Shown: piece after piece, positions 7,333-15,014 of the stretch
Numbering within the stretch: position 1 is the first letter of the stretch
Layout of the letters: every line of letters starts with the position of its first letter
Source: JAHRAW01 sp028066695
Lineage (GTDB): Bacteria > Pseudomonadota > Gammaproteobacteria > Arenicellales > Poriferihabitantaceae
NCBI GenBank assembly: GCA_963457535.1
Contig: OY734803.1
Location: 1,612,001-1,676,000 of the forward strand
Direction: 5' to 3'
Length of the DNA: 64,000 nt
Made by a program: the position numbers and the translations under genes
Notes under the pieces: model-generated
What the model was told of the DNA's origin: nothing
Seen by the model: only the letters and a program-made list of their open reading frames with translations
Database searches by the model: none

Positions 7333-9469
7333 GGCCGCCGCGCCGCGCGCGAAAGGCGGCGGCGTTGAAGGCCTGCTCGCCTTTCTCGGCGGCTATCTCG
7401 GCGCGGACGCGCTGGACAGCATCCGCGGCGCATGCGATTTCGGCGCGCGCGCGCATGCCGGGCAGACGCGCGAAAGCGGCGAGGCCTACATTCACCACCC
7501 GCTCGCGGTCGCGCGCATTCTCGGCGCGATGCGCATGGACAGCCGCACCATCGTCTCGGCGGTGCTGCACGATGTGCTGGAGGACACCGACATCACCACC
7601 GGGGAATTGCGCGCGCGCTTCGGAGACGAAGTCGCCGCGCTGGTGGACGGCGTAAGCAAGGTCAGTTTGCTGGAGCAGGAGACGCGCGAGCACGCCGAAG
7701 CCGCTTCGTTTCGCAAAATGCTGATGGCGACCGCGACCGACCTGCGCGTCATCATCATCAAACTCGCCGACCGCCTGCACAACATGCGCACGCTGGATTC
7801 GCTGCGCGCCGAAAAAAAACGCCGCGTCGCCCGCCAGACGCTGGAGATTTACGCGCCTATCGCCAACCGCCTCGGCATGCGCGACCTCGCCGAGGAACTG
7901 GAGGACATGAGTTTGTGCAGTTTGTACCCGCGCCGCCACCGCGCGATTTCCAAAAGACTCGGCGAGGACGCGCGCGGAAAAAAGTCGCCGGTAAACGCGC
8001 TCTGCGAAAAACTCGGCGGGGAATTGCGGCATGCCGGAATTCCGGCGCGGGTGCACGGGCGCGAAAAAAGCGTGTACAGCATCTACCGCAAAATGCAGCG
8101 CAAAAAAATCACGCTGCGCGACATGCGCGACATTCACGCGATTCGCGTCATCACCGAAACGCGGCCGCAATGCTACCCGGCGCTCGGCCTGATTCACCGC
8201 CTCTACAAGCCGCGTCCCGGGAGTTTCAAGGACTACATCGCCATTCCCAAAGCCAACGGCTACCAGTCGCTGCACACCGTGGTCATCGGGCCGGCCGGGC
8301 AGCCGGTGGAGGTGCAGATTCGCAGCGAGGCGATGCACCGCGTCGCCGAACAGGGAGTCGCTTCGCACTGGCTGTATAAAACCGAAACCACCGGCGAGCA
8401 CGCGCCGCAGCAACTCGCGCAGCGGTGGCTCAGCGGCTTTTTGGAGTCGCAGCAAAAGTCCTTGGACTCGGGCGAATTCCTTGACCACCTGAAAGCCGAT
8501 TTGTTTCCGGACGAGGTGTATGTGACCACGCCTAAGGGCGAGATCAAGCGCCTGCCGCGCGGCGCGACCGCGCTGGATTTTTCCTACGCGGTGCACACCG
8601 ACATCGGCAACCGCTGCGCCGGCGCGCGCATCAACCGCCGCGCGGTCGCGCTGCACGAGGCGCTGCGCAACGGCGACCATGTGGAAATCATCACCTCGCG
8701 CAGCGCGCGCCCGCATCCGGCCTGGCTCAACTATGTGGTCACCTCGCGCGCGCGCACCTCCATCCGCCATTTCTTAAAGCAGCAAAAGGAAAAGGAGTCG
8801 TTCCAACTCGGGCGCAAGTTGCTGAAGCAGGCGCTCGCCCGGCAGGGCTACCGCCGCCTGCGCATTCCGAGCGCGCACAAGGTCGCGCTGCTGCAGCGCC
8901 TGGACATGAAAGACTGGACGCAACTCCTGCGCGACATCGGCTACGGAAAACGCCCGGCGACACTGGCCGCGAAACAAATGCTGGCCGCGGTGCAGACCGG
9001 CGGCGAAGGCGGGGGCGAAGCCGAAGACGCGCGCCCGGCGATGGTCATTGAGGGCACCGAGCGTTTACTGGTCACGCATGCGGCGTGCTGCCACCCGATT
9101 CCCGGCGACCAAATCATCGGCGTGATGAGCGGCGGCAAGGGACTGGTGGTGCACCGCGCCACCTGCCCGCGCCGCCGGCAGATCATGCGCAGCCCGGACA
9201 GTTATTTCCACCTCGCCTGGTCGGACTCCATCAAGCGGAAGTTTCAGGTTCCGCTGAAAATGGAAACGCGCAACGAGCCCGGCGTGCTCGCCGCGGTCAG
9301 CAACATCATCGCCATGCACGACTCCAACATCAGCAGCGTGCAGGTGAGCGCGCGCAACAACGCCTCGGTGATGTCGGTGACCATGGAAGTCGCCGACCGC
9401 GCGCATCTGGAGGACATCACGAAAAAACTGCGCGCCGCAAGTTGCGTGATCAGTTTGGCGCGGGGGTAG
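7268..9469 (+). CDS. spoT: Bifunctional (p)ppGpp synthase/hydrolase, SpoT type
   Basis: 733 aa from the ATG at 7268, preceded by a GGAGGCGGAG ribosome site inside rpoZ. The N-terminal HD hydrolase domain is intact (His76 in HHPLAV; His101-Asp102 in HDVLED). The synthetase domain has the G-loop KANGYQSLHT (Lys328 onward). A TGS domain (VTTPKGEIKRLPRGATALDF) follows, and a C-terminal ACT domain lies at about 655-733. It makes and degrades (p)ppGpp to control growth. One oddity: the RXKD loop that marks bifunctional enzymes reads Ser-Phe-Lys-Asp from residue 319, so the Arg is replaced by Ser while Lys and Asp are kept. No separate RelA is visible in this window. Confidence 0.95.
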   Translation: MKNMITSRLRPRLRERAATPAEAAAPRAKGGGVEGLLAFLGGYLGADALDSIRGACDFGARAHAGQTRESGEAYIHHPLAVARILGAMRMDSRTIVSAVLHDVLEDTDITTGELRARFGDEVAALVDGVSKVSLLEQETREHAEAASFRKMLMATATDLRVIIIKLADRLHNMRTLDSLRAEKKRRVARQTLEIYAPIANRLGMRDLAEELEDMSLCSLYPRRHRAISKRLGEDARGKKSPVNALCEKLGGELRHAGIPARVHGREKSVYSIYRKMQRKKITLRDMRDIHAIRVITETRPQCYPALGLIHRLYKPRPGSFKDYIAIPKANGYQSLHTVVIGPAGQPVEVQIRSEAMHRVAEQGVASHWLYKTETTGEHAPQQLAQRWLSGFLESQQKSLDSGEFLDHLKADLFPDEVYVTTPKGEIKRLPRGATALDFSYAVHTDIGNRCAGARINRRAVALHEALRNGDHVEIITSRSARPHPAWLNYVVTSRARTSIRHFLKQQKEKESFQLGRKLLKQALARQGYRRLRIPSAHKVALLQRLDMKDWTQLLRDIGYGKRPATLAAKQMLAAVQTGGEGGGEAEDARPAMVIEGTERLLVTHAACCHPIPGDQIIGVMSGGKGLVVHRATCPRRRQIMRSPDSYFHLAWSDSIKRKFQVPLKMETRNEPGVLAAVSNIIAMHDSNISSVQVSARNNASVMSVTMEVADRAHLEDITKKLRAASCVISLARG

Positions 9470-9516
9470 GGCGCAATGCGCATTTTGCCCGTGTTTTCGG
9501 TTATGATTGCGGAATC

Positions 9517-10026
9517 ATGCCGAGTTCAAACCAGCGTCCCGAAGGTTCTATTTACACGGGCAAGTATCAAAAAGCGCGCGCCGAGGCGATGACGCGCACC
9601 GGTGGACTTTGTTCGTTGTGCGGTCGCGCCGCAGAAGAGGCGCACCATTACAAAATTCCCAATGTTCCCGCCGACCGCGTTTCTGCGGACGACCTGACTC
9701 CGCTCTGTGTTGAGTGCCACACTGTGGCAACCGACTTTCGCCGCTTGCTGAAAGAGCGCGGCGAAGCGACGCGATATGATTTCTACTCCATCTTCAAAGA
9801 GGCAATCGAAAAATGTTTCAAATCAAAATCGTCGGTAAAACTCCGCTCATCATGCACAACGGCGCAGCCGGCCTTGACACCCGGCACCCTGCCAACATCG
9901 AGAAGGCGGAAATTGCGCGAAAGCGCGGATCAAACCGCACCGAATCAGATGACGCCCGGCTCCGCGAACTCGAATGCCAAACATCACTTTGGCTTGACGA
10001 AGAGAAAAAACCGACAATCCCGGTAG
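9517..10026 (+). CDS. Small HNH-type nuclease-like protein, C terminus doubtful
   Basis: 169 aa as read. The N-terminal part has paired zinc-knuckle cysteines and histidines (LCSLCGR, then AHH, then PLCVECHT), the layout of HNH endonucleases, which nick or cut DNA with a divalent metal. The last 70 residues overlap the next gene in another frame and look like a shadow of it (Ser/Thr/Arg/Pro-rich, no structure), so the true protein probably ended near 9813 and a stop may have been lost. A TATGAT hexamer lies 10 bases before the start codon. With the next gene it forms a phage-like insertion downstream of spoT. Confidence 0.6.
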   Translation: MPSSNQRPEGSIYTGKYQKARAEAMTRTGGLCSLCGRAAEEAHHYKIPNVPADRVSADDLTPLCVECHTVATDFRRLLKERGEATRYDFYSIFKEAIEKCFKSKSSVKLRSSCTTAQPALTPGTLPTSRRRKLRESADQTAPNQMTPGSANSNAKHHFGLTKRKNRQSR

Positions 10027-10403
10027 GCGCCGTGCGGCGCATGCTGGAAAACGCCGCGCGGAAGTCAAAAGAGGGTCCGGCTGTCCGCGAGGGTCTGCAG
10101 GTTGAAAGCGTCGCCTTCAAATATGACGAAAAGACGCTTGGCAAAACCGTCGATGAGTTGGGGCGCAACGCGCAATTCACCGTCGGCGTCGTGGTTCAGC
10201 GCGCCCGCATCCTGCGCACCCGTGCAAAGTTTGACAAGTGGAGCGCGGAAGTTGTCATCGATGCCGACGAGGAATTGGTTGACAAGGAAAAACTGGAGCG
10301 CTGGCTGGATATCGGTGCACGACGCATCGGACTCGGCGATTGGCGGCCGGAGAAGTCGGGGTCTTATGGACGGTTTGAGGTAGAGAGTGTCGCGGAGGCT
10401 TGA
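9813..10403 (+). CDS. Phage-type protein of unknown function
   Basis: 196 aa. The layout resembles a protein commonly found in phage early regions: an N-terminal beta strand with TPLIMHNG, a Lys/Arg-rich segment preceding LWLDEEKKPTIPVGAVRRMLENAAR, and a C-terminal GLGDWRP...GRFEVE block. No enzymatic motif is visible. Function is not known to me; the strand-rich plan with a terminal Gly-rich RPxxxGRF segment could suggest a nucleic-acid-binding fold, but that is a guess. The gene begins inside the HNH gene and ends just before the pentanucleotide repeat. Its base composition is somewhat less GC-rich than the neighbouring housekeeping genes. Confidence 0.65.
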   Translation: MFQIKIVGKTPLIMHNGAAGLDTRHPANIEKAEIARKRGSNRTESDDARLRELECQTSLWLDEEKKPTIPVGAVRRMLENAARKSKEGPAVREGLQVESVAFKYDEKTLGKTVDELGRNAQFTVGVVVQRARILRTRAKFDKWSAEVVIDADEELVDKEKLERWLDIGARRIGLGDWRPEKSGSYGRFEVESVAEA

Positions 10404-10409
10404 TGAGAC

Positions 10410-10499
10410 TTGGCAATACTTGGCTCGGCAGTGCTCGGCCCGGCTAGGCAGTGCTTGGCTCGGCATGGCTGGGCACGGCTCGGTGAGGCATGGCAAGGT
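10410..10499. repeat. Pentanucleotide repeat block 1 (NNGGC/T units)
   Basis: From 10410 the sequence can be cut into consecutive 5-base units of the form NNGGC or NNGGT (for example TTGGC, TCGGC, ATGGC, ACGGC, AAGGT), with only three units departing from the pattern. Units 10420-10499 make 16 in a row. A period of five is not a codon period, so this is a DNA- or RNA-level repeat. Confidence 0.85.
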
Positions 10500-10505
10500 T
10501 GGAGT

Positions 10506-10528
10506 TTGCGGTCTCCTCAAAACCGCAA
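10506..10528. other. Hairpin A between the repeat blocks
   Basis: TTGCGGT at 10506-10512 pairs with ACCGCAA at 10522-10528 across a 9-base loop, giving a perfect 7-bp stem. It sits in the non-repetitive spacer between the two pentanucleotide blocks. Confidence 0.6.
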
Positions 10529-10547
10529 CGGCTTTTGTTGTTAGTTG

Positions 10548-10562
10548 CGACAAATCTTGTCG
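10548..10562. other. Hairpin B between the repeat blocks
   Basis: CGACAA and TTGTCG form a perfect 6-bp inverted repeat around a 3-base loop, ending exactly where the second repeat block begins. No run of T follows on either strand, so it is not a typical intrinsic terminator. Confidence 0.6.
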
Positions 10563-10641
10563 TGGCACGGCGTGGTTTGGCATGGCCGGGTTTGGCTTGG
10601 CAGAGCACCGCTCGGTTAGGTTTGGCGCGGCTTGGCAAGGT
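10562..10641. repeat. Pentanucleotide repeat block 2 (NNGGC/T units)
   Basis: Sixteen consecutive 5-base units, mostly NNGGC or NNGGT, start at 10562 and end with GGCAAGGT, the same ending as block 1. The block is 80 bases, equal to the core of block 1. Open frames across it on both strands encode only a periodic Gly/Ala/Arg-rich peptide and are not called as genes. Confidence 0.85.
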
Positions 10642-10685
10642 GTTGTTTAATAAAACCCCGCCCGTTGTCTATGAAAAATTAATTC

Positions 10686-11186
10686 ATGCCAACAAAACCC
10701 CACCGAGTTCTTTTTGTTTGCTTAGGCAACATCTGCCGCTCGCCGCTGGCCGAGGGGGCGTTTCGGCGCGCGGTGGAGGCGCGCGGGCTGGGCGCGCAAT
10801 TTGAGATTGACTCGGCCGGCACCGGCGACTGGCACATCGGCGCGCCGCCCGATGCGCGCGCGCAGCGCGCCGGCGCGCGGCGCGGCATTGACATCTCCGG
10901 GTTGCGCGCGCGCCAAACGAGCGCGGCCGACATGGCCGAGTTTGATCACATCGTGGCGATGGACCGCGCCAACCACGCCGACCTGGTGCGTCTCGCCGGC
11001 GCGCGCCACCGCGCCAAGGTGCGCCTTTTTCTGCAGGATTGCCCGCAGGCGGACGAGGAGGAAGTGCCCGACCCGTATTACGGCGACGACGCCGGCTTTG
11101 ACCGCGCGCTGGATTTGATTGAATTCGCGGCCGAGGCGCTGCTCGCGCAACTCGCCGGCGGCGAAAAATCCGCGCGGAAAAGTTAA
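10686..11186 (+). CDS. Low-molecular-weight protein-tyrosine phosphatase
   Basis: 166 aa. The P-loop CLGNICRS (Cys12 to Arg18) at the N terminus is the CX5R signature, and DPYYG near residue 125 carries the general-acid Asp, so all catalytic residues are present. Family members dephosphorylate tyrosine kinases of exopolysaccharide synthesis or arginine/tyrosine phosphoproteins. No partner kinase is visible here. The stop overlaps the next start (TAATG). The gene follows the repeat element and marks the return to ordinary chromosomal sequence. Confidence 0.92.
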   Translation: MPTKPHRVLFVCLGNICRSPLAEGAFRRAVEARGLGAQFEIDSAGTGDWHIGAPPDARAQRAGARRGIDISGLRARQTSAADMAEFDHIVAMDRANHADLVRLAGARHRAKVRLFLQDCPQADEEEVPDPYYGDDAGFDRALDLIEFAAEALLAQLAGGEKSARKS

Positions 11187-11668
11187 TGGCCGCGCGCATT
11201 CACATTGACCTCGCGCGCCAGCGCATGACGCTTTATCGCGGTGAAGATGCGCTCGCGCGCTATGCAGTATCAAGCGCGGCGAACGGCGCCGGCGAACGCA
11301 ACGGCAGCGAATGCACGCCGCGCGGTCGGCATGTGGTGCGCGCGATGATCGGGCATGGCGCGCCGCCCGGCAGCGTGTTCGTCGGACGCCGCCCGACCGG
11401 CGAAATTTTCACGCCGGAAATGCGCGCGGAGGCGCCGCGGCGCGACTGGATTTTGACGCGCATTTTGTGGCTGAGCGGCTGCGAAGTCGGGCGCAACCGC
11501 CTCGGCGAAGTGGACAGCATGCGCAGATACATTTACATTCACGGCGCGCCCGACGATGTGGATTTCGGCCGCCCCGGCTCGCGCGGCTGCATTCGCATGC
11601 GCGGCCGCGATGTGGTGGAGTTGTTTGAACGGGTCGCGCCCGGCACGCCGGTGCAAATTGATGGCTGA
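11186..11668 (+). CDS. L,D-transpeptidase (YkuD) domain protein without signal peptide
   Basis: 160 aa. The YkuD active site is complete: His119 in YIHGAP and Cys135 in SRGCIRM, separated by the usual Gly-rich stretch. YkuD enzymes make or break bonds to meso-diaminopimelate in peptidoglycan, or attach lipoproteins to it. The protein is little more than the catalytic domain, with no signal peptide, membrane helix or LysM, which is unusual for an enzyme acting in the periplasm. It overlaps the phosphatase stop and the nagZ start, so the three are co-expressed. With NagZ next door, a role in handling cytoplasmic muropeptides is possible but unproven. Confidence 0.85.
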   Translation: MAARIHIDLARQRMTLYRGEDALARYAVSSAANGAGERNGSECTPRGRHVVRAMIGHGAPPGSVFVGRRPTGEIFTPEMRAEAPRRDWILTRILWLSGCEVGRNRLGEVDSMRRYIYIHGAPDDVDFGRPGSRGCIRMRGRDVVELFERVAPGTPVQIDG

Positions 11669-12701
11669 AACGCGGCCGCTCGGTCCGCTGATGGTGGATT
11701 TGCGCGGCGAAGAATTGCGCGACGAGGAGCGCGAATTTTTGCGCCACCCGGCGGTCGGCGCGGTGATTTTGTTTGAGCGCAACCACCGCGACAAAGCGCA
11801 GACCGCCGAATTGGCCGCTGAAATCAAAGCCGCGCGCAACCCGCCGCCGCTGGTGGCGGTGGATCAGGAGGGCGGAACTGTGCAGCGTCTGCGCGGCGGG
11901 TTTCACCAATTGCCCGCGCCGGCGCAACTGGGCGAACTCTACGACCGCGACCGCGGCCGCGCGCTGGAATTGGCCGCCGACGCCGGACAATTGATGGCCG
12001 CGGAAGCGCTGCAAGCCGGCGCCGATTTCAGTTTCGCGCCGGTGCTGGATTGCGCCAACGCGCGCAGCCGCGTCATCGGCGCGCGCGCCTTCCACCGCGA
12101 CGCAAACGCGGTGTGCGAATTGGCGCGCGCCTATGTTGGCGGCATGCGCCGCGCCGGCATGGCCGCGATCGGCAAACATTTTCCCGGGCACGGCGGCGTC
12201 TCCGGCGATTCGCACCAAGTGCTGCCAGAAGACGCGCGCGAATTCGGCGAAATTGAAGCCGCCGATTTGCGGCCGTTCGCGGAGATTGCGCCGCACCTCG
12301 CCGGCGTGATGACCGCGCATGTGCTGTTCAAAAAAATAGACGCGCAGGTGCCGGCTTACTCGCGGTTTTGGCTGCGGGAAATCTTGCGCGAAAAATTGAA
12401 ATTCAACGGCGTGATTTTCAGCGACGACCTCAGCATGCGCGGCGCGCGCGGCGAAGAAGAAGGGGACGACATTGCATCCCGCGCCACTCGCGCGCTCGCC
12501 GCCGGCTGCGATTTTGCGCTGATTTGCAACGCGCCCGAAGCCGCGCGCGCCGCCGCCGAGCGCATCGGCGGCGCGCACCGCCCCGACCCGGCGCGGCTGT
12601 CGGCGCTGCGCGCATCCGCGCCCGCGGCCGCGCCGGACGCCGCCGAATTGGCGCGGATTGCCGGGAAACTCGCGGAATTGCCGGGCGGCCGCGCCGCTTG
12701 A
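11661..12701 (+). CDS. nagZ: Beta-N-acetylhexosaminidase of peptidoglycan recycling
   Basis: 346 aa, glycoside hydrolase family 3. The ATG at 11661 overlaps the upstream stop and gives the usual MVDLRG start region. Key motifs are VAVDQEGGTVQRLR, the family signature KHFPGHGG (Lys172, His173, His176) with the flexible catalytic loop after it, and FSDDLSM, which holds the nucleophile Asp. NagZ removes GlcNAc from anhydromuropeptides in the cytoplasm, feeding cell-wall recycling and, in many species, AmpC induction. The length fits the family. Confidence 0.96.
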   Translation: MAETRPLGPLMVDLRGEELRDEEREFLRHPAVGAVILFERNHRDKAQTAELAAEIKAARNPPPLVAVDQEGGTVQRLRGGFHQLPAPAQLGELYDRDRGRALELAADAGQLMAAEALQAGADFSFAPVLDCANARSRVIGARAFHRDANAVCELARAYVGGMRRAGMAAIGKHFPGHGGVSGDSHQVLPEDAREFGEIEAADLRPFAEIAPHLAGVMTAHVLFKKIDAQVPAYSRFWLREILREKLKFNGVIFSDDLSMRGARGEEEGDDIASRATRALAAGCDFALICNAPEAARAAAERIGGAHRPDPARLSALRASAPAAAPDAAELARIAGKLAELPGGRAA

Positions 12702-12731
12702 TTTTTGCGCGCGCGCGCTTAATTTCATTTG

Positions 12732-12740
12732 TGCTATATT
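12732..12740 (+). promoter_or_regulatory. Extended -10 promoter for the BI-1 family gene
   Basis: TGC followed by TATATT lies about 40 bases before the ATG at 12782, in an AT-rich gap of 80 bases. It is the clearest promoter between nagZ and the next gene. Confidence 0.5.
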
Positions 12741-12781
12741 CGCTTTTCCCCAACTTCACCAACTTTTCCGAGGTAAGCAAA

Positions 12782-13450
12782 ATGTCCGGATACGAAACCG
12801 CACTCTCTCGCGCCGGCGCGCGCGGCGTCGAGATCAACTCGGTATTGAAAAATACCTACATGCTGCTCGCCATGACGCTGCTGTTCAGCGCGACCATGGC
12901 CGGCGCGGCGATGGCGCTGCGCATGCCGCCGCTCAACCTGATCGTCACGCTGGTCGGCTGGTTCGGCCTGCTGTTCCTGACCACCAAGTTCCGCAACTCG
13001 CCGCTCGGGCTGGTGTTCGTGTTCGCCTTCACCGGCTTCATGGGCTTCACCGTCGGGCCGATCGTGAACATCTACATGAGCGCGCTGCCAAACGGCGGCG
13101 AAGTGGTGATGACCGCGCTCGGCGGCACCGGCCTGATCTTCATAGGGCTGTCGGCGTATGCGCTGGTGACCCGCAAGGACTTCTCGTTCATCGGTGGCAT
13201 GCTGATGACCGGAATTCTGGTCGCGTTCATCGCCGGGTTGGCCGCGGTGATTTTCTCGCTGCCGGCGCTGTCGCTTGCCGTGTCGGCGATGTTCGTGCTG
13301 CTGATGTCCGGGCTGATCCTCTACCAGACCGGCGAGATCGTGCATGGCGGCGAGACCAACTACATCATGGCGACCATCACGCTCTACATCACCATCTACA
13401 ACCTGTTCATGAGTCTGCTGCACATCTTCGGGCTGTTCAGCGACGACTGA
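12782..13450 (+). CDS. Bax inhibitor-1/YccA family membrane protein
   Basis: 222 aa, almost entirely hydrophobic, with about seven membrane segments starting near residue 25. The LNLIVTLVGWFGLLF and FVFAFTGFMGFTVGPIV segments and the C-terminal ITIYNLFMSLLHIFG end match the UPF0005/BI-1 family (YccA, YbhL). YccA modulates FtsH proteolysis in Escherichia coli, and other members leak calcium in a pH-dependent way; which applies here is unknown. A GAGGT ribosome site precedes the ATG. Confidence 0.9.
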   Translation: MSGYETALSRAGARGVEINSVLKNTYMLLAMTLLFSATMAGAAMALRMPPLNLIVTLVGWFGLLFLTTKFRNSPLGLVFVFAFTGFMGFTVGPIVNIYMSALPNGGEVVMTALGGTGLIFIGLSAYALVTRKDFSFIGGMLMTGILVAFIAGLAAVIFSLPALSLAVSAMFVLLMSGLILYQTGEIVHGGETNYIMATITLYITIYNLFMSLLHIFGLFSDD

Positions 13451-13498
13451 CGCGAATCCGCCGCCCCGTTCGCGGGGCGGCGCCTCTCTCCCCCCGCC

Positions 13499-14602
13499 AT
13501 GAAAGCCATGATTCTGGCCGCGGGCAAGGGCACGCGCGTGCAGCCGCTGACGCACGAACTGCCCAAGCCGATGATTCCGCTGCTCGGCAAGCCGGTGATG
13601 GAATACCTGGTCGAGCAACTGGCCGCGCACGGATTTTGCGACATCATGGTCAATGTCAGCCACCTGCCCGAGTCCATTGAAAACTATTTCGGCGACGGCC
13701 GCCGCTTCGGCGTCAACATCGGCTACTCGTTTGAAGGGCGCATTGAAAAGGGCGCGGTGGTCAGCGAGCCGCTCGGCTCGGCCGGCGGCATCAAGCGCAT
13801 TCAGGATTTCGGCGGGTTTTTTGACGACACTTTTTTGGTGGTCTGCGGCGACGCGATTTTTGACCTGGATTTAAGCGCCGCCTTGCGCCGGCACTGGCAG
13901 TCGGGCGCGGTCGCCAGCGTGGTCGTGCACAATGTGGAGCGCGAACGCGTCTCCAATTACGGCGTGGTGGTCTGCGACGACAGCGGGCGCATTTCCTCGT
14001 TTCAGGAAAAACCGGAAGTCGCCGAGGCGAAATCCACGCTGGTCAACACCGGCATCTGCCTGTTTGAGCCGGACATCATCGGGCGCATTCCCGGCGGCGT
14101 CTATGACCTCGGCTCGCAGTTGCTGCCGCGGCTGGTGGAGGAGGGCGCGGCGTTTCAGGCGATAGAAATTCCGTTTCACTGGATTGACATCGGCCGCCTC
14201 AGCGACTACTGGAGCGCCAACCAGCAATTGATGCGCGGCGCGCTGCGCGGCGTGGAAATGCCCGGACGCGAGGTGCTGCCGCGCGTTTGGACCGGATTAA
14301 ATGTCAAGGTGGACTGGGACGAGGTGCTGATAGAGGGCCCGGTGCACATCGGCGCCAACTCGCGCGTGGAGGCCGGCTGCGAAATTCACGGGCCGGCCTG
14401 GATTTCGCACGGCTGCCACCTGCAGCGCGGCGCGAAAATTCGCCGCAGCATTTTGTTTGAGCACACCCTGGTGCGCGGCCACGGCGAAATTTCCGAGGCC
14501 GTGGTTTTCGGCCGCCACTGCGTGGACAAGGACGGCAACCCGGCCGGCGACGGCGCGCAACTCGGCTGGGTCGGCGACGCGCGCGACCGCGCCGCCGGCT
14601 GA
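13499..14602 (+). CDS. Sugar-phosphate nucleotidyltransferase with left-handed beta-helix tail
   Basis: 367 aa. The N-terminal domain has the nucleotidyltransferase signature LAAGKGTRVQPLT...PKPMIP and the metal-binding Asp in VVCGDAIF. Residues about 265-345 read like hexapeptide repeats. This plan fits mannose-1-phosphate guanylyltransferase/glucose-1-phosphate uridylyl- or thymidylyltransferase relatives with a C-terminal beta-helix; the exact sugar and nucleotide cannot be told from sequence. It could feed the nucleotide-sugar dehydrogenase and epimerase encoded near 38-40 kb, but that link is inference. A 48-base gap separates it from the BI-1 gene. Confidence 0.82.
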   Translation: MKAMILAAGKGTRVQPLTHELPKPMIPLLGKPVMEYLVEQLAAHGFCDIMVNVSHLPESIENYFGDGRRFGVNIGYSFEGRIEKGAVVSEPLGSAGGIKRIQDFGGFFDDTFLVVCGDAIFDLDLSAALRRHWQSGAVASVVVHNVERERVSNYGVVVCDDSGRISSFQEKPEVAEAKSTLVNTGICLFEPDIIGRIPGGVYDLGSQLLPRLVEEGAAFQAIEIPFHWIDIGRLSDYWSANQQLMRGALRGVEMPGREVLPRVWTGLNVKVDWDEVLIEGPVHIGANSRVEAGCEIHGPAWISHGCHLQRGAKIRRSILFEHTLVRGHGEISEAVVFGRHCVDKDGNPAGDGAQLGWVGDARDRAAG

Positions 14603-14636
14603 GCGCGCTTCCGGCCCCGCTTTCGGTCATATCGGT

Positions 14637-14642
14637 TATACT
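14637..14642 (+). promoter_or_regulatory. -10 box ahead of the FmdB-like gene
   Basis: TATACT lies 27 bases before the ATG at 14669. No convincing -35 box is seen, so the call is weak. Confidence 0.35.
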
Positions 14643-14668
14643 CGGCGCCGCTTTCGGCGCGACGAGCG

Positions 14669-14959
14669 ATGCCCATCTACGAATACCAATGCGATGCCTG
14701 CGGGCATCATCTCGAGGCGCTGCAGAAAATTTCGGAGGAGCCGCTGCGCGCCTGCCCGCAATGCGGCGGCGACGGCCTGAAGAAACTGGTGTCCAAATCG
14801 GCGTTCCGGCTGAAAGGCGGCGGCTGGTATGAGACCGACTTCAAGCACGGCGGCGCCAAAAAAGACGCGTCCAAAGACAAATCGCCGGCCGCGGAAAAAT
14901 CCGCCGCAAAAAGCGACTCTGGAAAATCCCCGTCCGAAAAGCCGAAACCAAGCGCGTGA
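14669..14959 (+). CDS. FmdB-family zinc-ribbon protein
   Basis: 96 aa. MPIYEYQC opens the family, followed by the four zinc-ligand cysteines Cys8, Cys11, Cys29 and Cys32. After WYETDFKHG the tail is a Lys/Ser/Ala-rich disordered stretch. These short proteins are common upstream of aspS in proteobacteria; their function is unknown and a regulatory or nucleic-acid role is usually assumed. The gap to aspS is 55 bases. Confidence 0.9.
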   Translation: MPIYEYQCDACGHHLEALQKISEEPLRACPQCGGDGLKKLVSKSAFRLKGGGWYETDFKHGGAKKDASKDKSPAAEKSAAKSDSGKSPSEKPKPSA

Positions 14960-15014
14960 TGCGCGCGCCCGCGCCCCCGGGAATGTTGATTTCGGCGGCG
15001 AAAAAAATGCCCCG

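Noticed and set aside
10387..10650. Open frames on both strands over the pentanucleotide repeats, encoding Gly/Ala/Arg-rich peptides
   Set aside because: The peptide pattern is a by-product of the 5-base repeat; no start signal or protein-like composition supports translation.
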